A DNA stretch of 64,000 bases from Panax quinquefolius (GCA_020205615.1 CM035160.1:125517605-125581604), one strand, 5' to 3'; shown: positions 34,047 to 46,820, counted from the first letter of the stretch. Notes: generated by a model not told the origin, from the letters alone. A program made the numbers and translations.

Positions 34047-37000
34047 TGTAGCGCTTCAAATCCGTGTATCTTCCAACCCGGCTGTGAGATGGTGTTATCT
34101 TTGCATAACATTCATACATTCATTCAATTAAAAGTCTCAAAGAACGAACATAACTTCTATATATTTAAAGTAATATTTACATTTCGTGTTCTATACCCAT
34201 TACAAAGGTTCTTTGTCATAATATCGTTACATTACAACAATAGACCTATACTTATTACAAAAAACTTAGAAATCGCCTTTAGCTTTTCCCTTATCCTTTT
34301 TCGATCCTTAGGGACGTTCTACCTTAGTGCATTCATATGGTTCAAGCAAGAGTGAGCATAACTAGCTCAACAAGTATAACAATTTAATAACAACATGCTT
34401 GACGCATACAAATCGTATATCTTCAATAACTAAACAATAGTTATGAAATACTATTGATAACTCAAAATAGCACTCAATCTTTTCTTTAAAAATGTTTTAC
34501 AATAATAACAATATTTAGTAAAACATTCACTCCGGTCAAAGAACTCGAGTATTCATTCTTTATTGGAAAAGGACAACCTAGAAACAAGTCCCTAAGCCCA
34601 ATATTACTTACGAGAACTTCTAGGTGATCAGCCTATTGTACTCTATGTTGATCAACACTACATCCATTAAATGTATGCACGTTTAAGCATTTGGCAACCT
34701 CACGTGCCTGTCGTTTTACCGACAAAACATTTGTTTAACATTTCAGTCTTCTTTTGAAAACCATATCCAGTAGTTGACAAAAGATAACAACATTTGATAA
34801 TATATGAATAGATTATTAATACATCAAGTCTAGCCAAAGGAATTGGCTTTAACTTCAACATACCTCAATTCATGCGAAAGAATACATGAACCTCAAAAAC
34901 TTGTTCAGATTGAACTGAGACAAGAGTTAGAATAGTTTCCTTTAGCGTCTGCTACGGTATATTAACTTTATGTTCAAGTCATTCAAGTCTCTACAATACA
35001 TGATCACATAATGCCTTATATTAGGTCACATATAATCAAGTATGTATATAACTATATCATACCCTTCATTTCAATCTAATTGTGTATTAGATTCAGTTAC
35101 TATTCGTTCCGGTTTATCATTATCCTTGCATTTATATTCGACTAGGTTATCCCAACCTTTATACAACATCCTTAAGGTTTAACAAAGTTTAAACAATGTT
35201 ACATTACATTCCTTAAGTTGTGTTTACTTTTAAATCAATTAGCTTTCTTTTCTTTGTACTTAGAAACCTTCATTACTATCCTTGTTCTGAGATTGGCGCT
35301 ATGGCGCCAGCTTTACACTTACATCTCGCGCTACGGTGCGAGCTTATATATCATCGATCGGACCTTGCGGCTGTGGCTAAGTCCTTATTTTAATAGACAT
35401 ATTTGCCACACTCAAACGATTTTGGATCATACGTAATCGCTGCGCTACGCCACATATTGTATTATGGTTCGCGACCGCAATGAATCATTATAAAGAGGCT
35501 CGGACAACGTTATGCTGCTTATGGCGTGACTCATTTTGCCTAGGGTTGGCACCGCGGCGCCAACTTTGTGCACCAGAAAACAAATTCAGTTTTTGAATTT
35601 TGTGAACTTCCCGGACGCATAACTTCTTTGTTATAAGTCCGAATTCGCTCGCTCAAAAGCCTACGGTTCACAAATTACGTAATCGACATGTTCATTCAAG
35701 AATTTTATCTATTTGACTTTGTTTGCTAAAAATTCACCTATTAGTTCATTTTTAACGAAAATGATAAACGTTCATGAACGTTCAACGCTCGTTTCTTCAT
35801 TCTAAGTCGGAATCCGGTCATTTTCGAGTCTGCAACTCTTAAATGCCAAATATGATTTGCCTCTATTGGAAAACAATGGTTTTGTGATCAAACACAAAAT
35901 TTGACTTCCATTTCGAGAATTTTACGAATTCGACGTTTATCATCCAATCGTGCAAATTCCGGCAATTCTTCATTCTTATGATTTCTTCAACATTACAAAT
36001 GAACTTCATTCATCATGTGAACATCTTAATATACTTAATACAACAACTTATATTCATTGTTAGATTTTGACTTATTCTTCATGAGCTTATAACTTGTCAA
36101 ATTATAAACTACTTAAGATTTGATTATTCATGACTTATGACAATTTGAGTTTTTTAATCATCATTTTTTACATGTTCTTCACATATAACTTTACTTAGGT
36201 ATTTATGATACATATAATCATATAAGTTCTTAATTCACTTCTCTTAATAAACTCATTACAAGTTCATATTTTCATACTTAACATTCAAGGTTAACTTATA
36301 ATAAGTTGATAACTTTTATAAGTTCAAATGACTTATTGCCAACTTATGTGGCTTAAGTTCATGACTTACACATTATTCTTGCTTCTTATCATTCATGTTT
36401 CTTAATCCATCTTTTCTTATCAACCTATCATGGTAGAGATAGAAGATAATTTAGAGAAGAAGTCTTACTTTTTGTAGTCTTGGTAAAGTAGCTTACATCT
36501 TCTTCTTACTTATGGAAGTGACTTATTGTAGCTTATTCTCTCTAACACTTAAGCACTTTAGAAATGTTGGATTATTTGAACAACTAACAAATGGCTTGTA
36601 AGCCACCCATATTTATAGAAATTGCAAAGTTAAGGTAGTTTAGTCATTGAATCACCCACCTCCTTAAGCCACCTCCTTACTATTCATTACTTGGCTAGCA
36701 CAACTCTTATCCTACACTTGGTCATTACTAATTTAACTTGATCATTACTCTTGGTCATTAATTTAACTTGGTCACCACATTAACTTGGTCACCACAATAA
36801 CCTTATTAATATGGTTGGCCCCATGGGTCATACAACTCATGGATTCTAGTTTGCGCTTACATTAAATCAATCTTTGGGCTTTGCATTAATAAACACTAGT
36901 TTGTTCATTCATTAATAGTTGGGCCTCTCCCTTTAATTCACTTGGACTTGTATATAATTGTTACCAATCTTCCAAGTCCATTAACATTTCTTAATACATA

Positions 37001-37521
37001 TTGTTGATGTATTATTTTCGTATTCTAATTCATATAGAATTTATATACGGTATTTCATCCTTCCTACAAACTCGTATAATACTTAGTATTATACTCGTTT
37101 TCATTACTCCGTACAATACCAAAGTATCATACATTATTACTTATTCAATACTATTTCGCCTTCCTTAACGTTTATAAATTAAGTCCACAAGCTAATTATT
37201 ACATTTTCCATAACTAGATTTTTATTACATAATCCATCTTACCTTGTTATTCCATCATTACGTATTTCTCGAAAACTCAAAATTATATCCCGAGTAAATA
37301 CCGATGAATAGTGTTTTTTGGAAAATTTCTCGGAAAACTTTTATTTTCGTCTTGGAAATTAAAACACTTTAATTCATCCACGTAGCTCAAATACTACGAC
37401 ATTCTAACATCAATAGGTTATACAATGACAACCATCTTGATAACACATGGAATATAATTTTATTATTATTTAATTTAATAAAATCATTTTACAATAAGAT
37501 CAGAATTTCTCGGTCGTTACA
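34047..37521 (-). repeat. B2 5' LTR
   Basis: Starts TGTAGCGCTTC and ends CGGTCGTTACA on the + strand. It pairs with 15180-18637. The GC-rich patch at 35290-35575 is altered by many small changes compared with the other LTR. Confidence 0.92.
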
Positions 37522-37526
37522 GAGAA
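37522..37526. repeat. Target site duplication of B2, right (GAGAA)
   Basis: Second copy of the 5-bp duplication. From 37527 the B1 gag continues in register. Confidence 0.9.
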
Positions 37527-37700
37527 TGCCAGTGGCAGTATGTCAAAAAAAGAAAGAAATTTTAACTCCGGAAATACTAGAGAGAGACAAGGGGATTCTA
37601 AGCGTAGGATTGAAGTGTGTAAAGCATGTAGAAAGACTCATCTAGGAGTCTGTCTGAAAGGGGTTATAATTACCTTTAAAACATTAAGGTAGTGTAGGAG
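37527..37700 (+). pseudogene. B1 gag, 3' part
   Basis: Reads ASGSMSKKERNFNSGNTRE then SKRRIEVCKACRKTHLGVCLKGV, matching B2 gag (FNSGNIGVKQGNSKRR, CKTCGKTHLGVCLKG). The zinc knuckles that should follow are deleted or unreadable. Confidence 0.85.
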
Positions 37701-39201
37701 GAAATAATTTTCGTTAATTTATCCGTGGAAAATTTGTTTCATGAATAATTCAGGTAAGCAGGTATCAGTAGATAAGCACTGTTAATGTTAAGAGAATTTG
37801 AAGTAATTCTCAGTATAAACGTATGGATTAACCATATAGCTATAATAAATAGTTATAAGAAAAATATGAATTTTTAGTTTTTCAGAAAACCCAAGGTAAT
37901 AATTTATGATAATAAAACACCGAGACGCCTTGTCGTCTAACCTGGACGTAAGTTAGTAGGATGTTAAAGAAGAGGATGAGTCGTTACGATTGCGTATCGA
38001 CTATCATAATAGGAGTAAGTTAGTGATTAAGGATAAATACCCATGGCCAGGATCGATGATTTATTTGATCAGTTGAGAAGGGCAAATAATTTTTCTAGGA
38101 TAGATTTGTGTATGGGGTATAGTCGGTTGAAAGTAAAGAAGAAGGGCGCAGGACCTAAGATGACGTTGTAATTAGTTATATTTATGAGCGAGTTTCGGTT
38201 ATGTCATTTGGGTTGACTAATGTACAGAAGCTAGATTTCCTTAAGGGGCGCCGAACAAGTCGGTGGAAAATTGATAGGTACCCTTATGAGATTCTATGGT
38301 TGAAGGTATCATTAGCGTCACAGTTAGAGGAAGGTTAAGCGAAGCACCTGTATTATCTTTATCAGATGATACGGAGAATTTGTAGTGTATCTCGATGTTT
38401 TGCATGGATGATATGATTGCGTGCTCTTACAGCATGACAATGTCATTGTATATGCATCACGCCAGTTAAGGATTATGAGAAGGTCTATCCTACTTATGAT
38501 CTAGAATTGGTAGTTATAGTTTTGGATTAAAAATCGGAAGATAGTATTTATACGGAGAAGTGTGAGATATACACAGACTCTAAGAGTCTGAAATATATCT
38601 CCACACAGAAGGAGTTGAAAATGCAGTTGAGAGAGGACTGTGATATCTTATATCATTCAGGGAAGGTAAACGTTGTAGCCGATGCATTAAGTAGGAGGGG
38701 TAGGGAAAGCTATCGATGTTAACAACTCAGAATTAGTTAATAATAGAAATGGAGAGAACGGAGTTAGAAGTTAAATTACGGAATGAAGTGGTTGAAAGGT
38801 TAGTCACAATATAGACTCAATCCATGAATGGAACGAGTTAATTAAATACGACTAGGTAACAAGGAGTACCAGTAGATGAAGAAGAAGACGCAAGATAAAT
38901 AGAAGACTAAGTATAGTCTTATTTTGAAGGAGGAATTTGAGTTTCATATAAATCCAAGTTAAAAGAAGGACTAATAAAAAGATGATAGCGTAATATGTTA
39001 GTAAGTGTTTAACTTCCTACTCAAATTATAGATAGAAAGTAATAAGTCATGTGAAATAAGATAATACCTTTGTTAAAGGTGGACTAAAAGAACCCCAATG
39101 TCGAAGAAACATTGTGGGAACTCAAGATTTAAAAATGAAGAAATTGTTTTTCTCATTTGTTTATATAATTATTAGCGAGATTCTAGGGACAGAATCCTTA
39201 T
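37701..39201 (+). pseudogene. B1 pol remnants (RT, RNase H, chromodomain tail)
   Basis: Strongly decayed. 38030-38130 retains the RT stretch [14 protein letters not shown] as DKYPWPGS and following bases in shifted frames. 38555-38710 reads CEIYTDSKSLKYISTQKELK and, after a small deletion, [13 protein letters not shown] of RNase H. 39085-39160 keeps NPNVEETLWEL, the chromodomain-like tail. Protease and most of integrase are not found, so B1 suffered internal deletions in addition to the B2 insertion. Confidence 0.75.
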
Positions 39202-39214
39202 AAGGAGGGAAGAA
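39202..39214 (+). other. B1 polypurine tract
   Basis: AAGGAGGGAAGAA directly before the 3' LTR start TGTAACGCCCG. Confidence 0.85.
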
Positions 39215-42200
39215 TGTAACGCCCGAGAAAAATTGAATTTTTAGAAGAATTAAAATTTTATTTAATTATAATGATTAAATGAATTTAATTGATTATTTAT
39301 GGAGCAAGCTAATTGAAGGTCGTTATATGACCTGGACATGTTAGAACATCGTAGGATTTTGGCTACGTGGTAGAATTAAAGTGTTTTAATTTCCAAGACG
39401 AAAATAAAAGCTTTCCGAGAAATTTTTCGAAAAACACTATTCACACATTTCTGCTCGTGAATTATTTTTGAACTTCCGAGAAATACGTAACGATAGAATA
39501 TCGATGTGAGATGGAATATCAAATAATATTTCAGTTATGGAAAACGTAATATTTCTCCTATGGACTTAAAACCTAATGTTTAAGTAAAATGATTTACGGG
39601 AAGGAAATGTAATGCGATTAATGAGTTAAACAATAATAGTATAATACGTAGGTATTATACGAAGTAATGAATATGAGTATGATACGAAATTATTATAAAG
39701 ATGCGTATGAATGATGGTATGTTGTATGTATTGAATAAGTATATGAGTTAGGATATGAGATTAATACGTAAATTATGCGTTATAAGGCTTTAAGCCATTT
39801 ATGAATAGAATTGTGGATTGTGTATGAAATGCAAGTCCATAAACTTTAAGGGCAAGCCCAAAATAGATTAATGTTTAGCCCAAGTGTTTATTAATATTAA
39901 GCCTAAGTGTTTATTAATATAAGCCCAAAGTAAAGTGAAGACAAGCCCAAAAGTAGAAGTTAATTTAATTAACCAAGCCCAAGCTATGATCCATGAGTTA
40001 AATAAGATCCATGGGGCAACCCATGGGTGAAGTGGAGAGCAAGACCTTTGTGTGATGAACAAGTAGACTTAATAGCAAAGTAAACTTAATGCTTAAGTGT
40101 TGTGATGGCCAAGTAAATAAGGTGGGGAGCAAGTTAACTTAATTAGGAAGTAATGAATAGTAAGGAGGTGATTAAGGAGGTGGAGTGGCCTTATGACCAT
40201 TATACCCTCACTTTGAGATTTCTATAAATAGGAAGCTTTGCATTTCATTGTTGGTTATTGTATTTCATCCAACATTTTAAGTGCTTATTTGGTAGAGAGA
40301 ATAAGCACATATAAGTTATACTTCCTTTGTTAGATTTTCAAGAAGCAAGAAGAAGATTAAGACTTAGCAAGAGATCATCAAAGAGTAAGTGTTCTTAAAC
40401 CATGTTTCTCTTTCTCTTCTTTTGTTAGAGAAGGGGGTATTGATAGAACAAGCATGCTAAGAAGAGGTTAGAATAATGAATCAAAGGGCTTAAGTCTTAA
40501 TAAGCCAGATAAGTCATGAATAAGAAATTCATTCGTAAATAAGTTATGAACTTATAATGAAACTATAAGAACTTGTTAGAACTTTTAACATGTTTACATT
40601 AATAAAAATATAATTAATTTATATTTTCATAAGTTACAAATTTATCAAGAATAAGCAATAACTTATCATGTTATGATTTAATGAATCATGTATGTCAAGA
40701 TATTAGTATAATGGATTGAATCCAATTAAAACGGTTTAAAAATCTCAAGTAATGAAGTTTTACCGAAAATAACACGATTGGACGACAATCATCGAATTTG
40801 TGAAATTCTCGAAATGGAAGTTGAATTTTGATATTGAGATTGGAAACGTTGGTTTTCAATGAAGACAAGTCTTATTTGGCATTATAGAGTTGCAGACTCA
40901 AAATGGTGGATTCGAGACTTAGAGCGAAGAACGAAGCGTTGAAGCGTTCACGAAGCGTTTATCGTTTTTCGTTAAAAATGGACTAATAGGTGAATGTTTA
41001 GCAAACAAAGTTGAATAGATAAAATTCTTACTTGAACGCATAAAGTACGTAATTTGTGAACCGTAGGCTCTTGAATGAGCCAATTCGGACTTATAACGAA
41101 GAAGTTATGAAGTCGGGAAGCTCACATAAAAAGTTAAGTGTTAAAAAATTTTACAGTCTTTGAAAATCGGGCGCCCACTGGGGCGATCAAGGCAAAATAA
41201 GTCACGTCGCAGTGCCAAAGTGGCCATCAGCTCTTGGAGAGTCACTCCATAGCTCGACATTTAACATAGAGACTAGTCATGGCGGTCTGCGAGTACGGAT
41301 TTTGAGCGATGAAGTGGTGACGCCAAGAGGCGCACCAAGTCATAATAGGCCAGTCTTTGTGGCATGACCTTAAAATCTAGACAGTAAAGAATGATTACAA
41401 GTAGAGCTTGAATGGAAATTGTCTAACAATAAACTAAGGGACTTAATAAAACATTATTAATTCATACTTAAATCTCTAGTATGATCACTTAGAGTTAAAG
41501 TAAGTCAATTGAAGATGAACGCAAATGGTATGCAATAAGCGTACTTAATCGATTTTTGATTAAATAACGTAAGGACGTTAGTAAGCCGTGAGGAAGGATA
41601 ATTAACTTGAACCGAGTTGTATTAATGAAATAATTCTAGTTAAGAGAACGAAGTTGGTAAGAATGATGTAAAGAATGGCGAAATGGGAACGATAAATAAC
41701 AAATCTAATACGGGATTAGATTGAGAAGAAGGGTAAGATTCTTTAGGAACTATATATGTTCAATCATGACCTAATGTGGTATGTTATGTGGTTATGTATT
41801 GTAGAGACTGTAAAGATTCAAAAAGGAAAGTAATTATAATGTAGCAGACACAGAAGGCAAGTTTTTCTTAAACGCTTGTCTAACCTTCGTGTTAGCCAGG
41901 TTTTCAAAAGATTCAAATTATGAGATGCATGTATGGTTTTGAAGAAAGAGTCGATGTAAGTTTTAGCTCGGCTAGACTAATTTGGATAGATTGGTTGAAC
42001 TATTTACAAGTGTTTCAATATAGAATTGCTAACGCTATCCTACGCCAACTAATTTGTACGGATTCAAGGCGAGCCTGAATATGAATAAACAAATGTATTT
42101 TCATCGAGTATTCGATGGGCATGTGAGGTTGCCACAACTTAAACGTACACACATTTAATGGATGTAGTGTTGATCAACATAGAGTACTATAGGCTGATCA

Positions 42201-42771
42201 CCTAGAAGTGCTCGTAAGATATGCCAGACTTACGGACTTCGTGTCGGGTTGTCCTTTTCAAAGAAACTATAAGACGTTCACGTCTTGAACCATAATTGAT
42301 GCATATTGTTATTGTAAAATGTTTTAAAGGAAAAGAAACGTTATTTTAAGTTATTGATAGTACTTCGTAACTATTATTCAGTTATTGAAGATATACGATT
42401 CCTATGTTTCAAGCATGCTTTTAAAATGAAATTGTTGTACTTGTTGAGCTTGTTATGCTCATTCTTGCTTGAACAATATGAATGCAGCTTAGACCGAATG
42501 GACTAAAGGGTTCGTCAAGGATAAAGTGAAGGCTAAAGCGAACTTGTAGATTAACTATGTAATAGTATAGGTTTGTAATGATTATATTTGATATTATGAT
42601 AAGAACAAATGTAACGGTTATAAAGAACCTGGGGAATGGTAGTATTGTTTTGGAGAATATATAAGACATATTCGTTCTTTTGAGGCATTTCAATTGAATG
42701 GTTGTGTGAATTGTAGCACCGTAGAGCACCATCTGTCATGTTGGAAGAGACACGGATTTGGGGGCGTCACA
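39215..42771 (+). repeat. B1 3' LTR (3.56 kb)
   Basis: Starts TGTAACGCCCGAG and ends GGGGGCGTCACA. Complete family B LTR on the + strand; it holds the empty sites used above (ACTTA at 40661). The TATA region CTATAAATAGG is at 40222. The GC-rich patch lies at 41165-41360. It is followed by ATTAA (42772-42776), the expected right target duplication, but the left partner is outside or lost. Confidence 0.88.
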
Positions 42772-43985
42772 ATTAAAACATGAGATTGATTTTGGAGCAG
42801 AATTTAGAGACGTGGACTGCGTATTTGAGTTCGGAACGTCGAAATTGGTCAAGATAGACAGTTACCACAATATGTGTTGCGGTTGACTTTTTGGTCAAAG
42901 TCAACTAGTTGACTTTTCGAGTAAAAAGTCAACCACGAATTTTGGAGGCTAATTTGACGAAACGGATAGTCCCATGACGTCCGGAACATTGATTTAGTAG
43001 GAATCGATATTAGTATCAAAACATTTGGCTACGGAGGGTAAAATGGTCAAAATAGTTTATTAAATGATTAAATTTATTATATTAATATTTTAATAAAGAA
43101 GTGCAGCAGCCGTGGGGCCCACGTGACAACCAAATTGGGACAAGAGAGGGAGTATTCATATTATAAGGTAATGAGGGGGGAAGGAGTTATAAACTCCTTA
43201 CAAATCCAAGACCTTTCCTTTCTCTATCCCCCAACCTATACTAAATTGAATTTATACAATATACTTAAAACATGTAACTTATATTATAGATGGAAGGGCT
43301 AATAAAATCAATTGATAACATATTTTATATATACTCCCAATCCAAGTCTCTTCATCCTTTTTGTGAAAATCCTACCGTAAGTGAAGTTGAGAGTGAGAGA
43401 GGAAAGAGCTTGAGAGGGTGGTAAATTCTTGAGTTTTCAGAGACTAATCAAGCAAGGAGAATCATTGGAGGAGTTCGAGCAAGTAGAATTCATCAAAGAG
43501 GAAAGCCATGAACTCTCTTTTCCATGTTCTTAAGTAAAAATGAGAGAATATACATATGTGACTTTTGATAATTAATTTTTTTTTTGGACTTTGTTATGCC
43601 ATGCTACTGTTATTTGTTGTTATGTGGATGTTTAGAATGAAAGTTCTGGTTTAATCATGCCTCAATATCGTAGAGAATCGAGAAATTTTGTCATGCATGC
43701 CAAATATTTGATAATATCACTCTATGATGCTAATTTGATCATATCATGGAAATTTAGTGAGTTCAATTATTGTAACATGTGTATTTATATGAGTATAGAT
43801 GATCTAGGCATTACGAACAATTTAATTGAATGCTAGAAGCAAAATCACTAATTTTTATCAAATTGAGTTTAACTAGTAATCTGTGACTTTTCGGGTTTTT
43901 CAGAGCCATGGAATCATGGTTTCTGTTACCCGATTATGGTAGGTAATAATTTTGTAAAATACTATGCTATATGAAGTATATTTTG
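42772..43985 (+). other. Unclassified LTR-like segment with promoter signals
   Basis: About 1.2 kb between B1 and A3 with no homology I recognise to families A, B or C. It carries a W-box palindrome (42881-42934), a G-box CCACGTG (43119-43125) within GTGGGGCCCACGTG, and an AT-rich stretch before a purine-rich leader (43385-43500, AGAGTGAGAGAGG), which is the layout of a plant LTR or promoter on the + strand. No coding frame of note. It could be part of another LTR or of a host promoter. Confidence 0.45.
42881..42934. promoter_or_regulatory. Palindromic W-box cluster
   Basis: Outer inverted repeat GGTTGACTTTTT (42881-42892) and AAAAAGTCAACC (42923-42934). Between them is the perfect 20-bp palindrome AAAGTCAACTAGTTGACTTT (42897-42916). 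This gives four TTGAC cores in 54 bp, the binding core of WRKY transcription factors. Binding is inferred from the motif only. Confidence 0.6.
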
Positions 43986-45049
43986 TGTGACGCCCCCAAA
44001 ATTAGGTATACGTCACCCATCTTGGGTCGCCACTTACATGGTACATAAATTCAAATACAAACTTAATTATATATCCGCGTGTAACATCGACAATACATAA
44101 AGCGAGAGTTCTAATAGGAATATTGTCATTTAGACAATATCCATACTCAAGGAGTCCTCATTACATTTATTGTCACACTATTTAATGAATAGTGAGGACT
44201 ACTAATGCTATCTTGAGGACCATCACTCTTTTCCCAGGCTCGTCCCATCTATATTCTCATTTCACGAAGAGAACGGTGAAAGAAAGGGTGAGCTCAACTA
44301 GCCCAAAGATGAAATATTATAAGCGAGATAATGCGAATAAATTATCAATAGTCTTGACAATGTTAAGCGATAAAATACAATAGACAACCGGTTTAAGCAT
44401 GCGTGAAATATGCGATCCATTAAAAAGTCAGTAGAAAATAAAGTCTACTATCTTTTAGGTTTAAAAGGTTTTCATAAATTTTATCACTAAGACTCGGTTT
44501 AATGAATAAACCACAATATCTAATCATCCATGTACCCACGGTCGAGGATTTTCATCAAATTATCAATGGTCGTGACTATCTTAGAATCAACCACAGTAAT
44601 AATCATACCAAAAACTATCCATCATTTTGCATTACAGGCCCTTTGAGGACTTTTATCACATCATTTATAACAAGCCATGATTATCTACCGAATGATCCAC
44701 AATTAAGTCATAATCATACTAAGTTCATCTATGCACGTAAGCCAAAGATAACATAATATAACATGAGGATGATGACAATGACATAATAATTGATAAAACA
44801 AGTTCACGAATTAATTTATTAGGGAACTAATAACGTCCAAATTGTCAACATGATCTTTGCTTTGTAGAGTAAAATTCAAGAATGATCGGAAGAATATTTC
44901 CATGAAAAGATCTTTGGATGAAACGCGAAATATCGAGAATATTCTACTAATTTCATTGAGTATAGAAGTCAAAGTTTTAACTTATTTGGGTATAATAAAG
45001 AATGGAATAACAAAAGAAATCACCGTGCATGCGGTACTTAGCATGACGA

Positions 45050-45330
45050 GGTTATTCAACAGAATAATAATAACGAGAACCGAGGTCGGGTGAAATTCAC
45101 ACCCAAGCGAGGATGTTCAACCAGAATAATAAAGATGGAACGGATCGGTGTAAAACACTGTGAACATAGGATATTCCAATGAGAATGATAAAAAGCGGAA
45201 CGGTGCGGTGTAAAACACTGACGAGGATGTTCAACCAGAATAATTATAAAAGACCGAACCAGTCCGATGTAAAAACTGCAGACAGGATGTTCCAACGAGA
45301 ATAATAGAAGAATGTCACCAAGTATAGGGT
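45050..45330. repeat. About 60-bp degenerate tandem repeats in A3 LTR
   Basis: Four units with GAGGATGTTCAACCAGAATAAT followed by a purine stretch and GGTGTAAAACACTG, beginning near 45111, 45168, 45222 and 45282. Weaker copies with GAGTTATTCAATGAGAATAAT continue to 45475. Confidence 0.75.
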
Positions 45331-45832
45331 AAAGCATTGATCTGGTTTATGTATAGGGTATCAGCATTATCTGAGTTATTCAATGAGAATAATAAAGAAT
45401 GGAACAACATAAGGAAATCACAGTATATAAAGTAAGCGTATACTGAGTTATTCAATAGAATAATAAAGAATGGAATAATGAAGGTCTCTTCTTGAATAAG
45501 AAAGAATAACACCCTTACGGTACAACAAATAATATCCCTTACCTTAGAAAAGAGGCTGAATATTGGAAAAGTGAAGTAGCGAGAACACTTTTCTTCTTTC
45601 TCTCTATAGTTTTCTCTACAGAGTTTGATGAATTAAGTAAGAAATAATGAAGGAATGAGCTTTCTATTTATAGAAAAGCGAGGGTGGCTCTTGAGTGCTT
45701 ATGAAGGGTCGAAATGACTCTTGGTAATATTGAAGATACAACTACTATTTCTTGAAGGGGTAATTAACCCTCGGAACAATAGAAGAGGCGATTAACTCTT
45801 GGTAATATTGAGGGACAACTACTATTTACGAA

Positions 45833-46078
45833 GGATAATTACTATTGTGAAGGTAATTACTATTGAAGAAGGTAATTACTATTCACAAAGGTAATTACTA
45901 TTGTGAAAGGTAAATACTATTGGCGAAGGTAATTACTATTGAAGAAGGTAATTACTATTGGCGAAGGTAAATACTATTGACGAAGGTAATTATTATTCAC
46001 AAAGGTAATTACTTATTGGCGAAGGTAAATACTATTGTGAAGGTAATTACTATTCACAAAGGTAATTACTATTGTGAA
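45833..46078. repeat. 18-bp tandem array (GGTAATTACTATT) in A3 LTR
   Basis: Thirteen consecutive units of about 18-19 bp: GGTAATTACTATT followed by CACAAA, GTGAA, GGCGAA or GAAGAA. The unit resembles the two to four GTGAATAGTAAC motifs at the equivalent place in A1 (4387-4506) and the solo LTR (9446-9492), so it looks like a local expansion of an old LTR motif. Confidence 0.85.
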
Positions 46079-46740
46079 GAGACTCTTAGATGATGATATA
46101 TGGGCCCCCATAAAATAATCAAACTTACCACAAAGCGTCTCATAATGGACTCTTTATATACATCGAGGATTGAATAAATATTATCACAAATCATTTTATT
46201 TTAATCGACACATTTTAATCTTTCAATAATTATTAATCATTTATAACTTGTCGTCTCAATTAATAATATAACATATTATCTGAGATGATCTTTGTGATAA
46301 TAATTGAATCGATAATATAAGAGATATGATCGCCAATTCTGCTGTGATAATTGAGTATAGCTAAGTGACTTCTCACGTAAGCATCGATAATCAATCTCGT
46401 GTCTACTATGCGACCACAGCGTATTCTTGTACTTTTACCAAAGGGTAGTTCAGCGGTTTTTTGGTAACACCTCTGCCGTTATTTTTATAGAAAAATAATT
46501 TTATCGTTTTAACTACGACAATACTTAGTTGTGGGGTCCATTAATGATTGAGACGTCGTCTGAATATTCCCAAACAAAAAGAATATTCCCAGGCCAAGCG
46601 AATATTTTATAACAACTTGCTTACTTTGCAAAATTTATAAATATTACCACAACTATAACATTATATCAAATTTATTCCATAATATTCAAAAATAATATTT
46701 ATAAAAATTCATCTTTATTTATAAAATTTGGGGTCTTACA

Positions 46741-46820
46741 ACCTCCCCTTCTTATGAAATTTTGCCCTCGAAATTAGAATGCGTTACACGATATGATAAA
46801 GAGGTGAGGATACCTTGAAT
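46741..46820 (-). pseudogene. A3 polypurine tract and pol stub
   Basis: AAGAAGGGGAGGT beside the LTR, then the GAGGGCAAAATTTC end motif and the last few residues of the chromodomain region (RYPHLF-type), as in A2 25867-25950. Everything upstream in pol is missing. Confidence 0.7.

Larger units (their letters stand above)
15180..37521 (-). mobile_element. Element B2: gypsy chromovirus nested in B1 gag
   Basis: Minus-strand element with two matching LTRs (15180-18637 and 34047-37521; 3458 and 3475 bp), flanking GAGAA duplications, primer-binding site, polypurine tract, extra ORF, gag and complete pol order PR-RT-RH-IN-chromodomain. Without the nested A2 (23414-33171) its length is about 12.6 kb. 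It carries stops in gag, RNase H and integrase and an Asp-to-Asn change in the RT active site, so it is not autonomous. The LTRs differ by many small indels and substitutions, so the insertion is not recent. Confidence 0.93.
6811..42771 (+). mobile_element. Element B1: oldest host gypsy element (interrupted)
   Basis: Plus-strand Ty3/gypsy chromovirus in pieces: 5' LTR (6811-7676 plus 11238-13249, lacking about its first 540 bp), primer-binding site, extra ORF (13501-14157), gag (14441-15179 continuing at 37527), decayed pol, polypurine tract and 3' LTR (39215-42771). It is interrupted by the solo A LTR (7677-11237) and by B2 (15180-37521). Gag reads across the B2 insertion: the residues before 15179 and after 37527 join in the same order as in the uninterrupted B2 gag. 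RT and RNase H are recognisable but full of stops; the integrase is mostly gone. Confidence 0.85.
43986..46740 (-). repeat. A3 3' LTR (2.76 kb)
   Basis: Family A ends and internal order, but a diverged subfamily: the hairpin region (44510-44760) is decayed, and two other arrays are present (45050-45330 and 45833-46078). A TATTTATAG TATA region lies at about 45665 in minus orientation. Bases 43981-43985 (TTTTG) are the candidate target duplication. Confidence 0.85.

Noticed and set aside
42772..43985. Host gene promoter and first exon
   Set aside because: Promoter-like motifs are present, but no open frame with plausible start or splice signals follows before A3 begins; an LTR origin is equally likely, so no gene is called.
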